Assembly (NCBI GenBank): GCA_958450365.1
Contig: CAUEEP010000928.1
Coordinates: 1,227,501-1,291,500 of the forward strand
Direction of reading: 5' to 3'
Length of the DNA: 64,000 nucleotides
Source of the DNA: Mesorhabditis belari
Lineage: Eukaryota > Nematoda > Chromadorea > Rhabditida > Rhabditidae
Position 1 is the stretch's first letter, and each line of letters opens with the position of its first letter. Under the pieces are notes generated by a model, which saw nothing but the letters and a program-made list of their open reading frames with translations, was not told where the DNA came from and did no database searches. Shown here in pieces: positions 13,101-32,253 of this stretch. A program made the position numbers and the translations under genes.

Positions 13101-13251
13101 GGGCTGGTACCAAATGGCAATTTACTCACCCTTGTTCTACTTCAGGGTAAATTAAATTTAACCCAGGGTAAAAATCATTTACCCTGGAGTAATTTTAAAT
13201 CACCCTAGTAAAGTAAATTTACCCGGGTAAATTGCCATTTAATACCAGCCC
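13101..13251. mobile_element. Short MITE, GGGCTGGTACCAAATGGCAA termini
   Basis: An imperfect 25-bp terminal inverted repeat (13101-13125 versus 13227-13251, ...TTGCCATTTAATACCAGCCC) encloses about 150 bp made largely of repeated CCCGGGTAAAT/ACCCTGG-like motifs. Non-coding. Confidence 0.75.
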
Positions 13252-13340
13252 TGTAATTTTTAAAGTTCTAAACTTTGAAGTAACTTTTGAATGCGTCCAA
13301 TAAAATAATTCCAACTCGCTGTTAACCCAAGAAATGACTC

Positions 13341-13617
13341 TACCTACCGTAAATACTGTAATAGTACCCCACCCCCATAATGACGGTGCGGAGTGTTGCG
13401 TAGTCTAGCATTGAACGAGTCTTTCTCGACACTGGTTTATGCTACAATGCGCGCTTAGGTATCAAAAAATAGCCCTGAACTTCAGCTATTTTTTGATACC
13501 AAAGACGCATTTTTTGAAAGTACGCGCGCTTTGGAAAAAATGAAATACTAAAAAACTTTTGCGACTACGCGAGTGTACGAGGGGGGTGGGGTACTATTAC
13601 AGTATTTACGGTAGGTA
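13341..13617. mobile_element. MITE family A, copy 1
   Basis: Termini TACCTACCGTAAATACTGTA and reverse complement; subterminal TAGTACCCCACCCCC. The centre is a 43-nt hairpin (13458-13500: ggtatcaaaaaatag ... ctattttttgatacc). A second copy lies at 33898-34167 with an almost identical hairpin. Non-coding. Confidence 0.88.
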
Positions 13618-13937
13618 ATCAATTTGATTGTGGTATCTCACATCGCTACAAAGAGCGCACATAGTTTTCATTAGTTGTAACAAAGTTTGTGTATTTTTTA
13701 ACATTTGACAACATTAGGTAACTTTTCCCCGTTTATGCCCTCTTTTCATTGCTTTTTGCCATTTTTCTTTGCTCACAAACATTTTAAAGTCTACGCCTAC
13801 ATACAAACAACGCTAATATTTCCCGGCCATTTCTCTTCTCCTGGCTGAATTGAATTGAAATTGAAAATTCAATTGAAAATTTTTCATTTTTACAAACATT
13901 TTTCATTCCTTTCAACAAATTTTCAGTTTCAGCGAAA

Positions 13938-14183
13938 ATGGTGCAAGGAAAAATGAAAAAGAAGGTCTCATTGCCGAAAGGAGTCAAAGATAAAGTGAAA
14001 AAAGAGAAGACAAAAGGACCGAAAAGAGGACACAAATTGTACATCGCGCCCAAGAAGGCCAATCTACAATCACAAGACAAAACGGTGGCTGAGGTGTCGA
14101 AAGTGATCAACGATAAGAATGAGGAACTCGTCAAGAACAAAGCGAACAGTGCACAAGGACGCGCATCTACATCGAAAAAATAA
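13938..14183 (+). CDS. UPF0390 / Leydig-cell-tumour 10-kDa-like small basic protein
   Basis: Single-exon frame of 81 residues, very lysine-rich, starting MVQGKMKKK and containing GPKRGHKLYIAPKKANLQ followed by a helix with conserved spacing, as in the UPF0390 (DUF2462; human C19orf53/LYDG10) family. Family members are small nuclear/nucleolar basic proteins of unclear role. A splice acceptor (tttcag) ends 6 bases before the ATG, typical of a spliced-leader site. It is the first gene of a tight + strand trio: Dr1 follows after 112 bp and SMC2 after another 109 bp. Confidence 0.85.
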   Translation: MVQGKMKKKVSLPKGVKDKVKKEKTKGPKRGHKLYIAPKKANLQSQDKTVAEVSKVINDKNEELVKNKANSAQGRASTSKK

Positions 14184-14295
14184 GATGTGCACAAATAACG
14201 TTTCGATTTTGTTTCCCCATTTGTCTGTGATCCATTCTCGATTTATTTGTCTTGTTCTTCGATCATTTTTCAGTAAATTGTTGAATTTTAGCGTA

Positions 14296-15070
14296 ATGGA
14301 GGAGGACAACGAGGTCGGACTTCCGCAAAAAGGGCTCAACATGATTATAAAGGTAAGGTTATAATATTTTTGTTGACATAAAAGTGCATTTGGCATCTCT
14401 CGAAAAATTTCTTTAAGCTGATTTAGGCCAATGGCTGGTTGAAGTTATTAAGATTTGAGCAAATATGAAAACGCTGATGCTTAAATAATGATTTCTCGAT
14501 TTAGGATGTTCTTCCCGAAATGCGGATTGCAAACGAGTCGCGCGAATTGCTGAATCAATGCTGTGTCGAATTCATCAAGCATGTTTCTCGAGAAGCGCAA
14601 AACATCTCTTCACACGATCAACGGAAGACCATCTATCATGAACATGTGCAGCGGGCTCTCATCAATTTGGACTTTACACAAGACTACGTTGAAGTGAGCA
14701 TTTTGCCCTAAAACCGTTATCTACCTTTTGTTTAGGCTGCAGATAGTGTTTTGGATGAATGCAAGGTGGCGGCCGAGAAGAAGCTAAGAAGAAAAAACTC
14801 GCGATTGGATAAGTATGTTCTGTGTGGAAGAGTTTGACTTTGAAAACTTTAGATGCGGAATACCAGAAGAGGAACTTTACATGATGCAGCAAAGATTGAT
14901 TGAACAAGCAAGAATAAAGCAAGAACAACAGGCTTCACAAGCACAAGAAGGATCGTCGGGAGAGGTCTCAATACTAATTGTCTTTATCTATTTCGTTTTA
15001 GATTCACATGGGTCAGTCCCTATTCACACAACCGACCACAGCTGAATACGATGATGAATATGATACTTAA
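14296..15070 (+). CDS. Dr1 / negative cofactor 2 beta (NC2-beta)
   Basis: Five exons: 14296-14352, 14505-14693, 14736-14812, 14853-14964, 15002-15070; 167 residues. The histone-fold domain is clear: GLPQKGLNMIIKDVLPEMRI, NQCCVEFIKHVSREAQNISS, HEHVQRALINLDF. A Q/A/E-rich tail follows. With DRAP1 (NC2-alpha), Dr1 binds TBP on promoter DNA and blocks TFIIA/TFIIB entry. The ATG follows a trans-splice-like acceptor (gaattttag, ends 14291) by 4 bases. The last intron uses a weak donor, GTCTCA, but the phase requires it. Position between UPF0390 and SMC2 with gaps near 110 bp suggests a downstream operon gene. Confidence 0.95.
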
Positions 15071-15179
15071 TATAGCTTTTTTCGAATTCTGCATTGTGAT
15101 GTTACATTATGTGATCTCGTTTTTAATATTTCTACTCATTTAATGATCGATAAAGGGAGTAATTTCTTTGATTTCAGGT

Positions 15180-23749
<8,570 letters not shown>

Positions 23750-24002
23750 AATTAAAGAAAGTATATTTATTCGTTGGTATTTTGTATTTATTCGGTATTA
23801 TTACTGTTTGTGGTTGATGTGACGGTTTTAAATGTTTCTCATGCTAGTGATCTCGATTTAATCTAACAAACGAACGAATAAAACGTTTAAAGTTAAGCCT
23901 TATTTTAACTGGCCGCGTTTTAAAAACATAAAAGTCTGTTATTTATTAAATGTACTTTAAAAATGCGAAAATGCTTTTTGAGATACATTGATTGTGCATC
24001 AA

Positions 24003-25419
24003 TTATTCGCCTGACATCATTTCCATAAATTCTGAAAGAATAAAGGCCTTTTGAACTGTGACAAGTTGATTAAAGTAAGTGAAAACTATACGAACCGGTA
24101 AAATCGACAGTTCCCGATCCGTCTTGATCGATTTCAGCAATCATCTCGTCCAATTCATCCTGTAATGATCGTTTCTCATTTCAATTTCTTTCGTGAAATC
24201 ACCTCATTGATATTGTCATCAAGAGCTCTCAAGATATCCCTCAAATCGGATACATTGATGTAGCCGTTTCCCTGAAACCATTTGTGTCTATTTCCTTTCT
24301 TGTTTTCATTTACCTCTTTATCGTAAAGTCTGAATGCTTCTCTCAATTCTTCTTCTAATCCTTCATCATCTGCTCCACCGACCACAAATGTGGCCACCAT
24401 TGCCGCGAACTCTTCGAACTCGATCTCTCCGGATCCTGGATTAAAAAAGTAAATCCATTTTGCAAACGCTCAAAAGTTTTACAGTATCCATGTAGTTTCC
24501 TTTAAGCCCATTTTGATTTTCCCACTTTTATTTGCCCTAATTGAAGTTTTGAATTCAAAAGCTTTACCGAAACTTTGTACCGAATTGTAAGTTGTTTATC
24601 GGCTGGGTTGTGCAAAAAAACGGTTTTTAAATATATTTGTGAGAATCCAAAAACGCCCTTAGCCTCTACAAATTAAGCATTGATATGAGAAGGTTTTGAT
24701 TAAATTTGTCAAAAGTTTAGAGCAAATATCTTTTTAAAAGTTTCTCAAACCATCAGTGTCGAATTCCTTGATGAGTTGTTTGAGATCTCTCTCTTCGAAA
24801 GCTTGTCCCATTGTTCGGAGGATTTGACCAACCTGAAAAGCCGTTCTAAATTTCTCCTCTTTGATTTTACTTGAGACGCCCGGATATATCCCTTGCTCTC
24901 TTTATCGAACATGTTGAAATATTTTCGGAATTCTGAAATGTATGTAAATGATGAAAGAATTTCTTTTCTTTACGCTCAATTTGCTCGGAACTGAGCTGCT
25001 CCAAAGCGTCCGCCACGGCATCACCCTGAATTTTGAAATGAATATTTGAACGCTATAGTATTTTAAACTCGAACCCAGAGTTGCTCTTATCATCTTCAAC
25101 TACTGTAAGCTTGTCTCTAATATTTTTTTTGACGAATTCTATCACTTTAGTCTAATTCTGTGAAAGCTTACAAAGAATAATGGAAGATAGAAAAAGCAAA
25201 AAAAAATAGAGCCAAGATTATGATTGTTGAGAAAGTTGACACTTTATAGATAGAAAAAGTGTTTGTTGGGAGAGCTCAACACTCTGTTTTAGTGTCCTAG
25301 AAATGGAGGTGAAAATTTCTAATTGTTGATTCTTTGCCATAGCATTTAATGCTATTCAATTCAAATCTTTAAAACGAAAATATAAGAACATAAAAATCGA
25401 TAATTCAGAAACTTACCAT
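24003..25419 (-). CDS. tnc-2: Troponin C, TNC-2 (pharyngeal) type
   Basis: Eight minus-strand exons: 25419-25417 (only the ATG), 25025-24974, 24932-24871, 24832-24751, 24435-24314, 24271-24203, 24159-24096, 24031-24003; 160 residues, standard for the family. Reads [65 protein letters not shown] and ends EFMEMMSGE. Four EF-hands: site [13 protein letters not shown] and site [15 protein letters not shown] lack the terminal Glu, while sites II ([12 protein letters not shown]) and IV ([12 protein letters not shown]) are intact, as in invertebrate troponin C. It is the calcium sensor of the thin filament. An ATG-only first exon with a 391-bp intron is chosen because GGT at 25025 continues MGD exactly as the family predicts. 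Convergent with SMC2. Confidence 0.93.
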
Positions 25420-25909
25420 GATTTCAGTTGGATAGGTTGTCGAAAAATGAAAAGAAAAGGACTGGGCAGAAGTCTGAAGGAGGGAAGAGCGGTGGATGAG
25501 GTGAAGGGCCAACGAGGATCCCTTCCCCTTCCCTTACCCTCCGCCTTTCCCTTCCCTTCCCTCATGAGATCTTCTCGAAATCCCCGTGATCTCTTCTTTA
25601 CCCAATCTCTCTTGTCTAATACAGTCTTCTTTCCACCCTCCATTTCTCATTCGTTTACCTTTACAGCCCCCGCACAGATTTCCCCAATCTCCTCCCCTTT
25701 TTTTCTCTTTTTTGAGGGCTCTCAAAAGATCTCTCTTTGCTTAGACTTTTCTCTCTTTTCTTCTTTTGCTTTTGCTTCAAATTTTTAGATAGGTTCACCA
25801 ACGTTTTTTCGCTTGAATCGAGAAATTCGCAAAAATTAGAAAAAGTAGGAGTGAAAGCTTGAGGATTGTAGATATCTTTCAAAACAAATCATTTATTAAT
25901 GCATTCAAA

Positions 25910-28900
25910 TCAAAAAGCGAGTCGATAGAGCTGTTGTTGAGTGAAATGTTTTGCGAGCTCGTCGGCAATTTGTGGGTTCATCATTTGCTGGAAAAATAGA
26001 TAAAATTGTACTTTTGTCGCAAATTTCGTATCATTTGATTACTTTAATATAATTGAGCCTTCTTCTTTTCTCATTTTGTGTGAGCTGTTTGTGCTCTTGC
26101 ACCATGATGATCCGAACCAAACGTTGTTGTGCTTTCACGGAGAGTTGAGGGAGAGTTTCCTGCAATAAAAGTTAATATTGTACTGTAATTAATATTTAAT
26201 TAATGAAGAATTAAGAAAAATCCTGTAAGAGTAAGGTTGTGATCAATTGAATACTTGGCTCCCTCAGGAGCAAGGCCGATAAGCTGCGTGGTGGTATAGT
26301 GGTTAGCACAGTTGTTCGGTAAGCGAGGGATCGCGGGTTCGAGTCCCGGCGGCGCATGACTTTTTGAACAAATTTTGATCTTTTAGTTCCAACTGATGGT
26401 AAGCTACGTACGATATTTTGCCGTATAGTTTTCAAGTAAAAAGGCTACAGAGGCTGGTGCACTGAATATCTTACAATGTATATACAATGTAAAATGAGAA
26501 AACTTCAGTAATTTTGTGTAAGGTTTTTGTAAGTTTAGTAGGTAATACTTTAAGTTTGTTGTTTAAGTTTAAGTTTAAGTAAGTTTGTGCTAAAGTTTAT
26601 CTGAATTAGATCTCGAGTCTAACTCTTTTTTTTTTTACCCTAATCTTTATCTGTCGTTCTCTTTCTTCGGCAAATGTGTATTTTCGCATTTCCATATGTT
26701 CTCGACGCTGACCTTCGGGCAATCTGAAAGATTTTCTAATAAAGATAAGCAATAAAGCAAAGCAATAACTTTTCGAAGTGTTTCTAGGCATTCATTCATT
26801 ACAAGGTGGCTGAAAAAGTTCTGTCCGCATTAATAATGTTATAAATTACATTAATTATAATAAAAATTCGTCAAGAAAGAGCAAAATGCAACTGAAATTT
26901 AGAAAATTCAATTATTACGGAGTTGATTATTGTATTATTGTAATTATTATTTATTATTATTGTATGTGTTTGTTTTTAAAGAGAAATTTGTTCTTTCAAG
27001 TACATTTTTAATGTTTTCTTTTGTTTTCAATCGACTCTTACGCAACTCTCTTGATCTTCGGCGATTTTTAGGCTAGGAAAATCAATAATTTCAAAAGCAA
27101 TCTGACTATTTAAGGTATAGTTTTAAAGGAAAATCATTATTCTTTCAGATAGATTATCAAAATTTGCTTTTAAGAAAATCAGACTAGAATTGTAGAAAGT
27201 TGAAAGCAAATTGACAAATGCTTTTGGCTCACAAGACTAAAAAAAGTCTTTAAAAGCAGACTTTTCGTGACGCCAACTTTATGTGATTGCTTTGATTTGT
27301 TTTCACTTGATACACTTTAGTTTGATACGAAAATTTGATACACTTTAGCCTTTTACAAGTTCTATATAGAAACAAATCGACTAGTCGACTAGACAAATCG
27401 AGACAAATCGACTAAACGACTAGACAAATCGAGACAAATCGACTAATCGACTAGACAAAACAAATCGACTAATCGACAGAAAATGGAGATAAAAACGATT
27501 TCCTTAAACTCACAATGAAATAATCCTCTCCACTTCAGCATTGATCTCCACAATACTCATCTCACCAGCTTGTTCTAATAATTTCTAAAGTTAGATTTTT
27601 ATAAGTCAAGATGTGATTTTCAGTTTCTTTTTTTTTTTTACATTCAATGCTGATTTCGTCTCAGCTTCAGTGGCAATCCGCGACTCGATCCATCCAAGAA
27701 AAAAAACAAAGAAGAAATAGCGTAACATAGCTTAGATAAAATAAAATAAAGACAAAACAATGTAATGAGCAGAAATGGTTTATCTGTAGAAGAAAACAAG
27801 GGGGAATGGAGAGCACAGGAAAGGGAATAGAAAAAAGAAGCGGTGAGAAGCAAACGAATGGACCGGATCTATCGATGGGCATGTCCAAAAAGGGAAAAAG
27901 AAAAAAAAAAGGAGAAAAGAAAGATCATCAAGAATTGGATGGATGGGGTTCCGCTTCTGTTTCTCTTTTTTTTTTCACTTCTTCACTTCTTCGTCACTTC
28001 ATAAGAAAGTGCCACCGGCAAGTGCGGAGGATTCCTGTATTCGAGAGAAGACTGTTTGCACGTCTTTTCTCTCAATCCAATCCGTGTCGGGAAATGGAAA
28101 GACAAAGACTGAAGAAAAGCCGCGAGAGGCGCATTTCTTTTTTGTTTTCCACACGTTGTCTAGAATGACAGAAGAGATCAGTGCTGGCATTGAATGAAGA
28201 CATACAGGCAAAAGTCGGTAACGGAATGGATCTGAATGGATTGGAAAACGATTTATTATTAAGATGTTCATCGAAGATTTTGAAACGTCTATTTACAGGG
28301 TGGGCCAAAAGGGCCAAAATTACCGTTACATATAAAAAAGTCTCTGTATAAAAAGCACTATAAAAAGGTCAAAGATTTTTCTTAAAAATAACTTTTATTG
28401 TCTCAAAACAATTCATAAAAACTATTCCTTTTCAAGCAGATCAGAAGCATTCCTTTTCAAGCAGCAATAGCTTTTACACAGGCCTCCAAACGTCATAGAA
28501 AAGCGTCGATCGTGGCGAGAAGGCATAGGAGATCCAGCAGATCCAGCAGATCCAGCAGATCCAGCAGATCCAGCAGATCCAGCAGATCCAGCAGATCCAG
28601 CAGATCCAGCAGATCCAGCAGATCTTCCCAAACCTTTTCGAGCGCTTTTTTCAAACTATCAACATTTTTTTTTGTGGTTGATAGCGTCAACTGATAGCAT
28701 TTATGATTTATTTTTCATGTAGGCCTTTAACTTGAGCTTGTTTTTGATGATTCTTCTAAGGGATATTCGCTCTGTATACCCATTTTTTGTGACATTTTCC
28801 GCACCGATTAGTTTGGCCGTTTTCAACAGGCGATTCCTCTCATTTTTTTTTTGACATTTGCTGAAGTTGTTACCGTTCACTTTCTTCCCATTTTGCTTTC

Positions 28901-31900
28901 ACATTTGCGCTTGAGTGAACATTGTAACGGTAATTTTGGCCCACCCTGTATACAGACGTCTCGAATATGAAGAAGTCACTTTTGACTGATTTAACGGGAA
29001 ATGGAAAGACAAAGACTGAAGAAAAGCCGCGAGAGGCGCATTTCTTTTTGTTTTCCACACGTTGTCTAGAATGACAGAAGAGATCAGTGCTGGCATTGAA
29101 TGAAGACATACAGGCAAAAGTCGGTAACGGAATGGATCTGAATGGATCAAACTTGACTTGCATCTCTATGCAAGTCAAGTTTGACGGGCATTATCTTTTC
29201 TCTAAAAGAATCACAGAATGCAGGTGTTGTAGGTTATGGTTTTAAATAATTGATACAATTGAATGTAGATAGAATAATAGAATTTTCTTTTATGGAATTG
29301 ATGGAAAAGATTTGCGAGTTTACGAGATTTGCGAGATCGACTCGAATGTCATTTCGACTTGGACAGTCATTTCGTTTTAAGAGATCGACTCGAATGTCAT
29401 TTCGTTTTAAGAGATCGACTCGAATCTCATTTCGTTTTAAGAGATCGACTCGAATCTCATTTCGTTTTAAGAGATCGACTCGAATCTCATTTCGACTTGG
29501 ACAGTCATTTCGTTTTAAGTGTTTTTCCATATATGTACATGTAAATGTTTTTTTATTAGTATTTTATTTTAGAATTCTAGAAATATGGAGAGTAAATTGC
29601 ACAGAATTGCAAAATTGCGTTCTTCTAAATCGTTTAAGCGGCATGAGCGGCGGCTGGAGCGGCTGGCTCGTGATGAGCGGCTGGTTCGTGATGAGCGGCT
29701 GCCTGGAAAGAAATGGCTTGCTTTAGAAATAAGTATTCATCTCCAGCTTCTCTTATCAAAAAAGATAAAACAAACTGGTTCCTGATGGGCTGAATCAACA
29801 GCTGAAGCGGCGGCGAGGGCAGCGGCTTGATCGGTGAGAGCTTGCTCGGCAGCTGCCAATTCCGACTTCAATTGCTCAACATACTGAAAAAATCGTGAAC
29901 AATTGAATTTGGTGACTATTAGTTATAATAATCTGTAAAGTCTGTAGTATAGATTTCCTGCACAGTAAATAGATCTCTTATTTCCTTTACCTGTTGTGCT
30001 GTAACTTGATCTCTTTGTTTTTTGCATTCCATTTTGCATTGTTCGTATTGACCAAGCACCTGGAGATTGGATTTGAAATGATAGAATGATAGAATGATAG
30101 AATGATAGAACTCAATTAGAAAGTTGTATTCTTTTGCTGAATTCTTAACCTTGAGACTTTTTGGCTTGACGAGTTTAGCGTGAGTGGCATCGATTGGAAG
30201 ATGACCTCCAACTGCGTGTGGGCACAAAATGATCGGTTCCTGCAAAGATTTGATTGAATTTTTGGTTGAATTTGATTGAATTTGATTGAATTTTGCAGGA
30301 ATTACAATGAGAATTTGAAAAGCCTTCAATCCATGAGCTACAATTCTTTTGAGCATTTCATTTTCCACCCTTTCTTTATCCTTTTCTGTACAGTGCACTT
30401 TTTCATTGACTGACAATAGTAGGATTATTCTTGATTATTTTCTCCATAACGAAAAGGTCATTGAATTCAAGATAAGTCCCTCATTTGAATGACTGAGAGA
30501 AAGGGGTGAATGACCCGAGTCTCCCCTCTTTTTCCTATTTTCAATTACCCCCAAATGTGGTGCCGTATTGGTGGAAAGGGAAAGAAAAAGGGAAATGGCA
30601 ATGGAAAAGAGAGAGACAAAGACACAGCAAATGCAATAGAAAAGAGAGAGATCAACAGAAAGAAAGAACAGAGCATAGGCCTCGTTTCATTCTCCTCCAC
30701 CAACCGAATTTCGCAACCCTTGTCCATTTCGAAAAGAAAATGCAAAGCACAAACTCGAAAAAAACCATTCAACGGTTAACGATTCAACGGTCAACCATTC
30801 AAAAAGCATAGCCTTTCAATTATTTACCGGTGTGTTGAAAGAGTAGAGTGTTCGCAAAAGTTTATCTTTCAAGAGTTTTTCTCATTAACTGTTTTTGGCT
30901 TAAGGCTTTTTGTGCGAAATATTTAGGACTCTTGCTGCGATTTATATTCAAAAGTGGTTTCAAAACGTGAAACAAAGATAAACGTGAAACGACTATGAAA
31001 AAAATGCTAATTGTTCGCTCAACTGTCTCGCCTAAGTCTCTTTTTCTGCCCCAATCAGTCTATTGTTTAATTTTTTTCATTTTCTCACTATTAAGTCAGT
31101 GTTAAATCGAATTTAAATTAGTTAAATGATTGCTTTCGGACAAATCTTGATGGATTTTGTTCGAAAATTCGACTCCTTTCACATTTTAGCCCCTTTATTG
31201 AACTCGTGATTGTGGTTGAAGTGAAAGTACAAATAATAGTTAAATTGATAAATCAAAGTTTGTACAATAGTTTGTACAATAGTTTGTACAATTGCAAAAG
31301 ACGAAAAGTCTTAATCCAAACACACTAATGTTAAGATAAACGCTTGATACACTTTTAGCTTTAACTTTAGATCATTAGCTTTAGCTTTAGATTATTAGCT
31401 TTAGCTTTAGATCATTAGCTTTAGCTTTAGATCATTAGCTTGCATTATTTGAAACCGTACACTGCAAGAGAGCGAGCAATTTTCGACTTATAGCTAAGAG
31501 GGCTGTGAGTTTCACTGACTAATTGGGGCTCAAGAATTATCAAATGAAAAGATAGATAGCACTATATTATATGAAATGAAATACAATACAAGTTTAGAAT
31601 TCTTTCAATTTCCATAAATTTTACCTCAACAGCTTCCTCAAGTACTGGCTCTTCGACTTCTTCGACTTCGGCAATCGGCTCTTCAACCTAAAGAAAAGTC
31701 TATCTGTTTTGAAAAGTCTATCTGTAAATGCGTCTAAATACTTGATTTAATTTATTTTTATATTATTTTCTAATGATAATTAAATGTCTAATCGAAATCT
31801 ACTCAGCTTTTTGATGAATTAAAAAGTTTACCTTTTTCTGCTTTTCCGCTTTCGCCTTTGGATCCTTCGCTTTCTCGGCTTTAGCTCCTTTCTCTTCTTT

Positions 31901-32253
31901 AGCTCCCTTTTTTCTAAATATTCTATTGAAAAAGAATCTATTTAGAACTTTTATAGATTTATTTTGTACCCATTCTCAATTCTCACTTCTTTCCAAGGTA
32001 TTCCCCTCCTTTTCCCCCGCTCTCATGAATGTGGAAATGAGGTGTCCCCGATTGAGGTCAATGTGCGCTTTTTTTTTTTGTTTTCAAACAGATTTTAGGT
32101 TTATGTAGTTATTTGCTTCAAATAAAGAATAAAATAAAGAATAAAATAAAGCATAAAATTTCACCCCTTTTCCGCTTTTCCGCCTTTTTTCGCTCCCTCA
32201 ATTGAGGCGACCAAGAGAAGTCCGATCAACGCCAACACCAAGATTTTTCTCAT
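25910..32253 (-). CDS. Unrecognised protein: signal peptide, K/E-rich segment, coiled coil (one gene or two)
   Basis: N-terminal exons 32253-32165, 31913-31832, 31687-31625 encode a signal peptide (MRKILVLALIGLLLVASIEG), then a K/E/A-rich tract and an acidic stretch (VEEPIAEVEEVEEP). A second in-phase exon chain, 30409-30306, 30239-30150, 30059-29991, 29883-29776, 27683-27642, 27584-27514, 26723-26639, 26159-26043, 25987-25910, encodes about 254 residues: EPIILCPHAVGGHLPIDATH, QYEQCKMECKKQRDQVTAQQ, an alanine-rich coil, KYTFAEERERQIKIR and a terminal IADELAKHFTQQQLYRLAF. The phase at the junction (0 out, 1 in) does not match, so either one exon between 31624 and 30410 is missing or these are two genes. 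No family recognised; probably secreted or lumenal if joined. The introns are packed with repeats and a dead mariner. Confidence 0.55.
26285..26356 (+). tRNA. tRNA-like sequence, probably pseudogene
   Basis: 72 nt with A box (TGGTATAGTGG) and B box (GGTTCGAGTCC). The acceptor arms pair 6 of 7 (TGCGTGG with CGGCGCA) and the T arm pairs mostly. The anticodon arm is poor and position 33 is not U in the best fold (loop TCGGTAA), so identity is unsafe. It lies antisense in an intron of the coiled-coil gene. Confidence 0.5.
27371..27475. repeat. GACAAATCGACTA repeats
   Basis: Irregular tandem copies in the intron between exons at 27514 and 26723 of the coiled-coil gene. Confidence 0.75.
28072..28219. 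repeat. Direct duplication, left copy
   Basis: About 145 bp (from ggaaatggaaagacaaagac to aatggatctgaatggat) recurs nearly identically at 28997-29150, on the other side of the mariner-like element. Confidence 0.9.
28296..28948 (-). mobile_element. Internally deleted mariner-like element
   Basis: Terminal repeats CAGGGTGGGCCAAAA... with ATTACCGTTACA are inverted at both ends and flanked by TA on each side, the Tc1/mariner target duplication. Minus-strand remnants resemble mariner transposase: RRIIKNKLKLKAY (helix-turn-helix part) and VDSLKKALEKVWEDL near the C-terminus, separated by a stop and by a 9-bp minisatellite (28528-28623, AGATCCAGC units). The DDD catalytic core is gone. The outward flanks also match for about 14 bp (GAAACGTCTATTTA versus the reverse of the right flank). 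Confidence 0.85.
28528..28623. repeat. 9-bp minisatellite AGATCCAGC inside the mariner relic
   Basis: About ten perfect copies interrupt the transposase remnant. Confidence 0.93.
28997..29150. repeat. Direct duplication, right copy
   Basis: Partner of 28072-28219 in the same orientation; differences are limited to a homopolymer T run and the edges. Confidence 0.9.
29336..29519. repeat. 30-bp minisatellite TTTCGTTTTAAGAGATCGAC...
   Basis: About five copies with internal variants (GAATGTCA/GAATCTCA; TTTCGACTTGGACAGTCA) within the long intron 29775-27684 of the coiled-coil gene. Confidence 0.88.
31356..31442. repeat. AGCTTTAGCTTTAGATCATT repeats
   Basis: Four copies of about 20-22 bp. A neighbouring trimer TAGTTTGTACAA lies at 31257-31292. 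Confidence 0.8.

Larger units (their letters stand above)
12526..13937. other. Divergent promoter region between PDE6-delta and the SMC2 cluster
   Basis: 1.4 kb containing two MITEs (13101-13251, 13341-13617). A purine-rich then CCCTTTCCC-rich patch lies at 12650-12790. No gene seen. Confidence 0.6.

Noticed and set aside
24902..25099. Candidate extra troponin C exon on the minus strand (after CTTACAG at about 25104)
   Set aside because: Splicing to the ATG exon creates an immediate stop (ATG TAG), and other acceptors break the phase; a direct join 25417 to 25025 gives the family N-terminus.
28422..28694. Frames encoding GSA, RSS or LLD repeats
   Set aside because: Minisatellite within a dead mariner transposase; not a gene.
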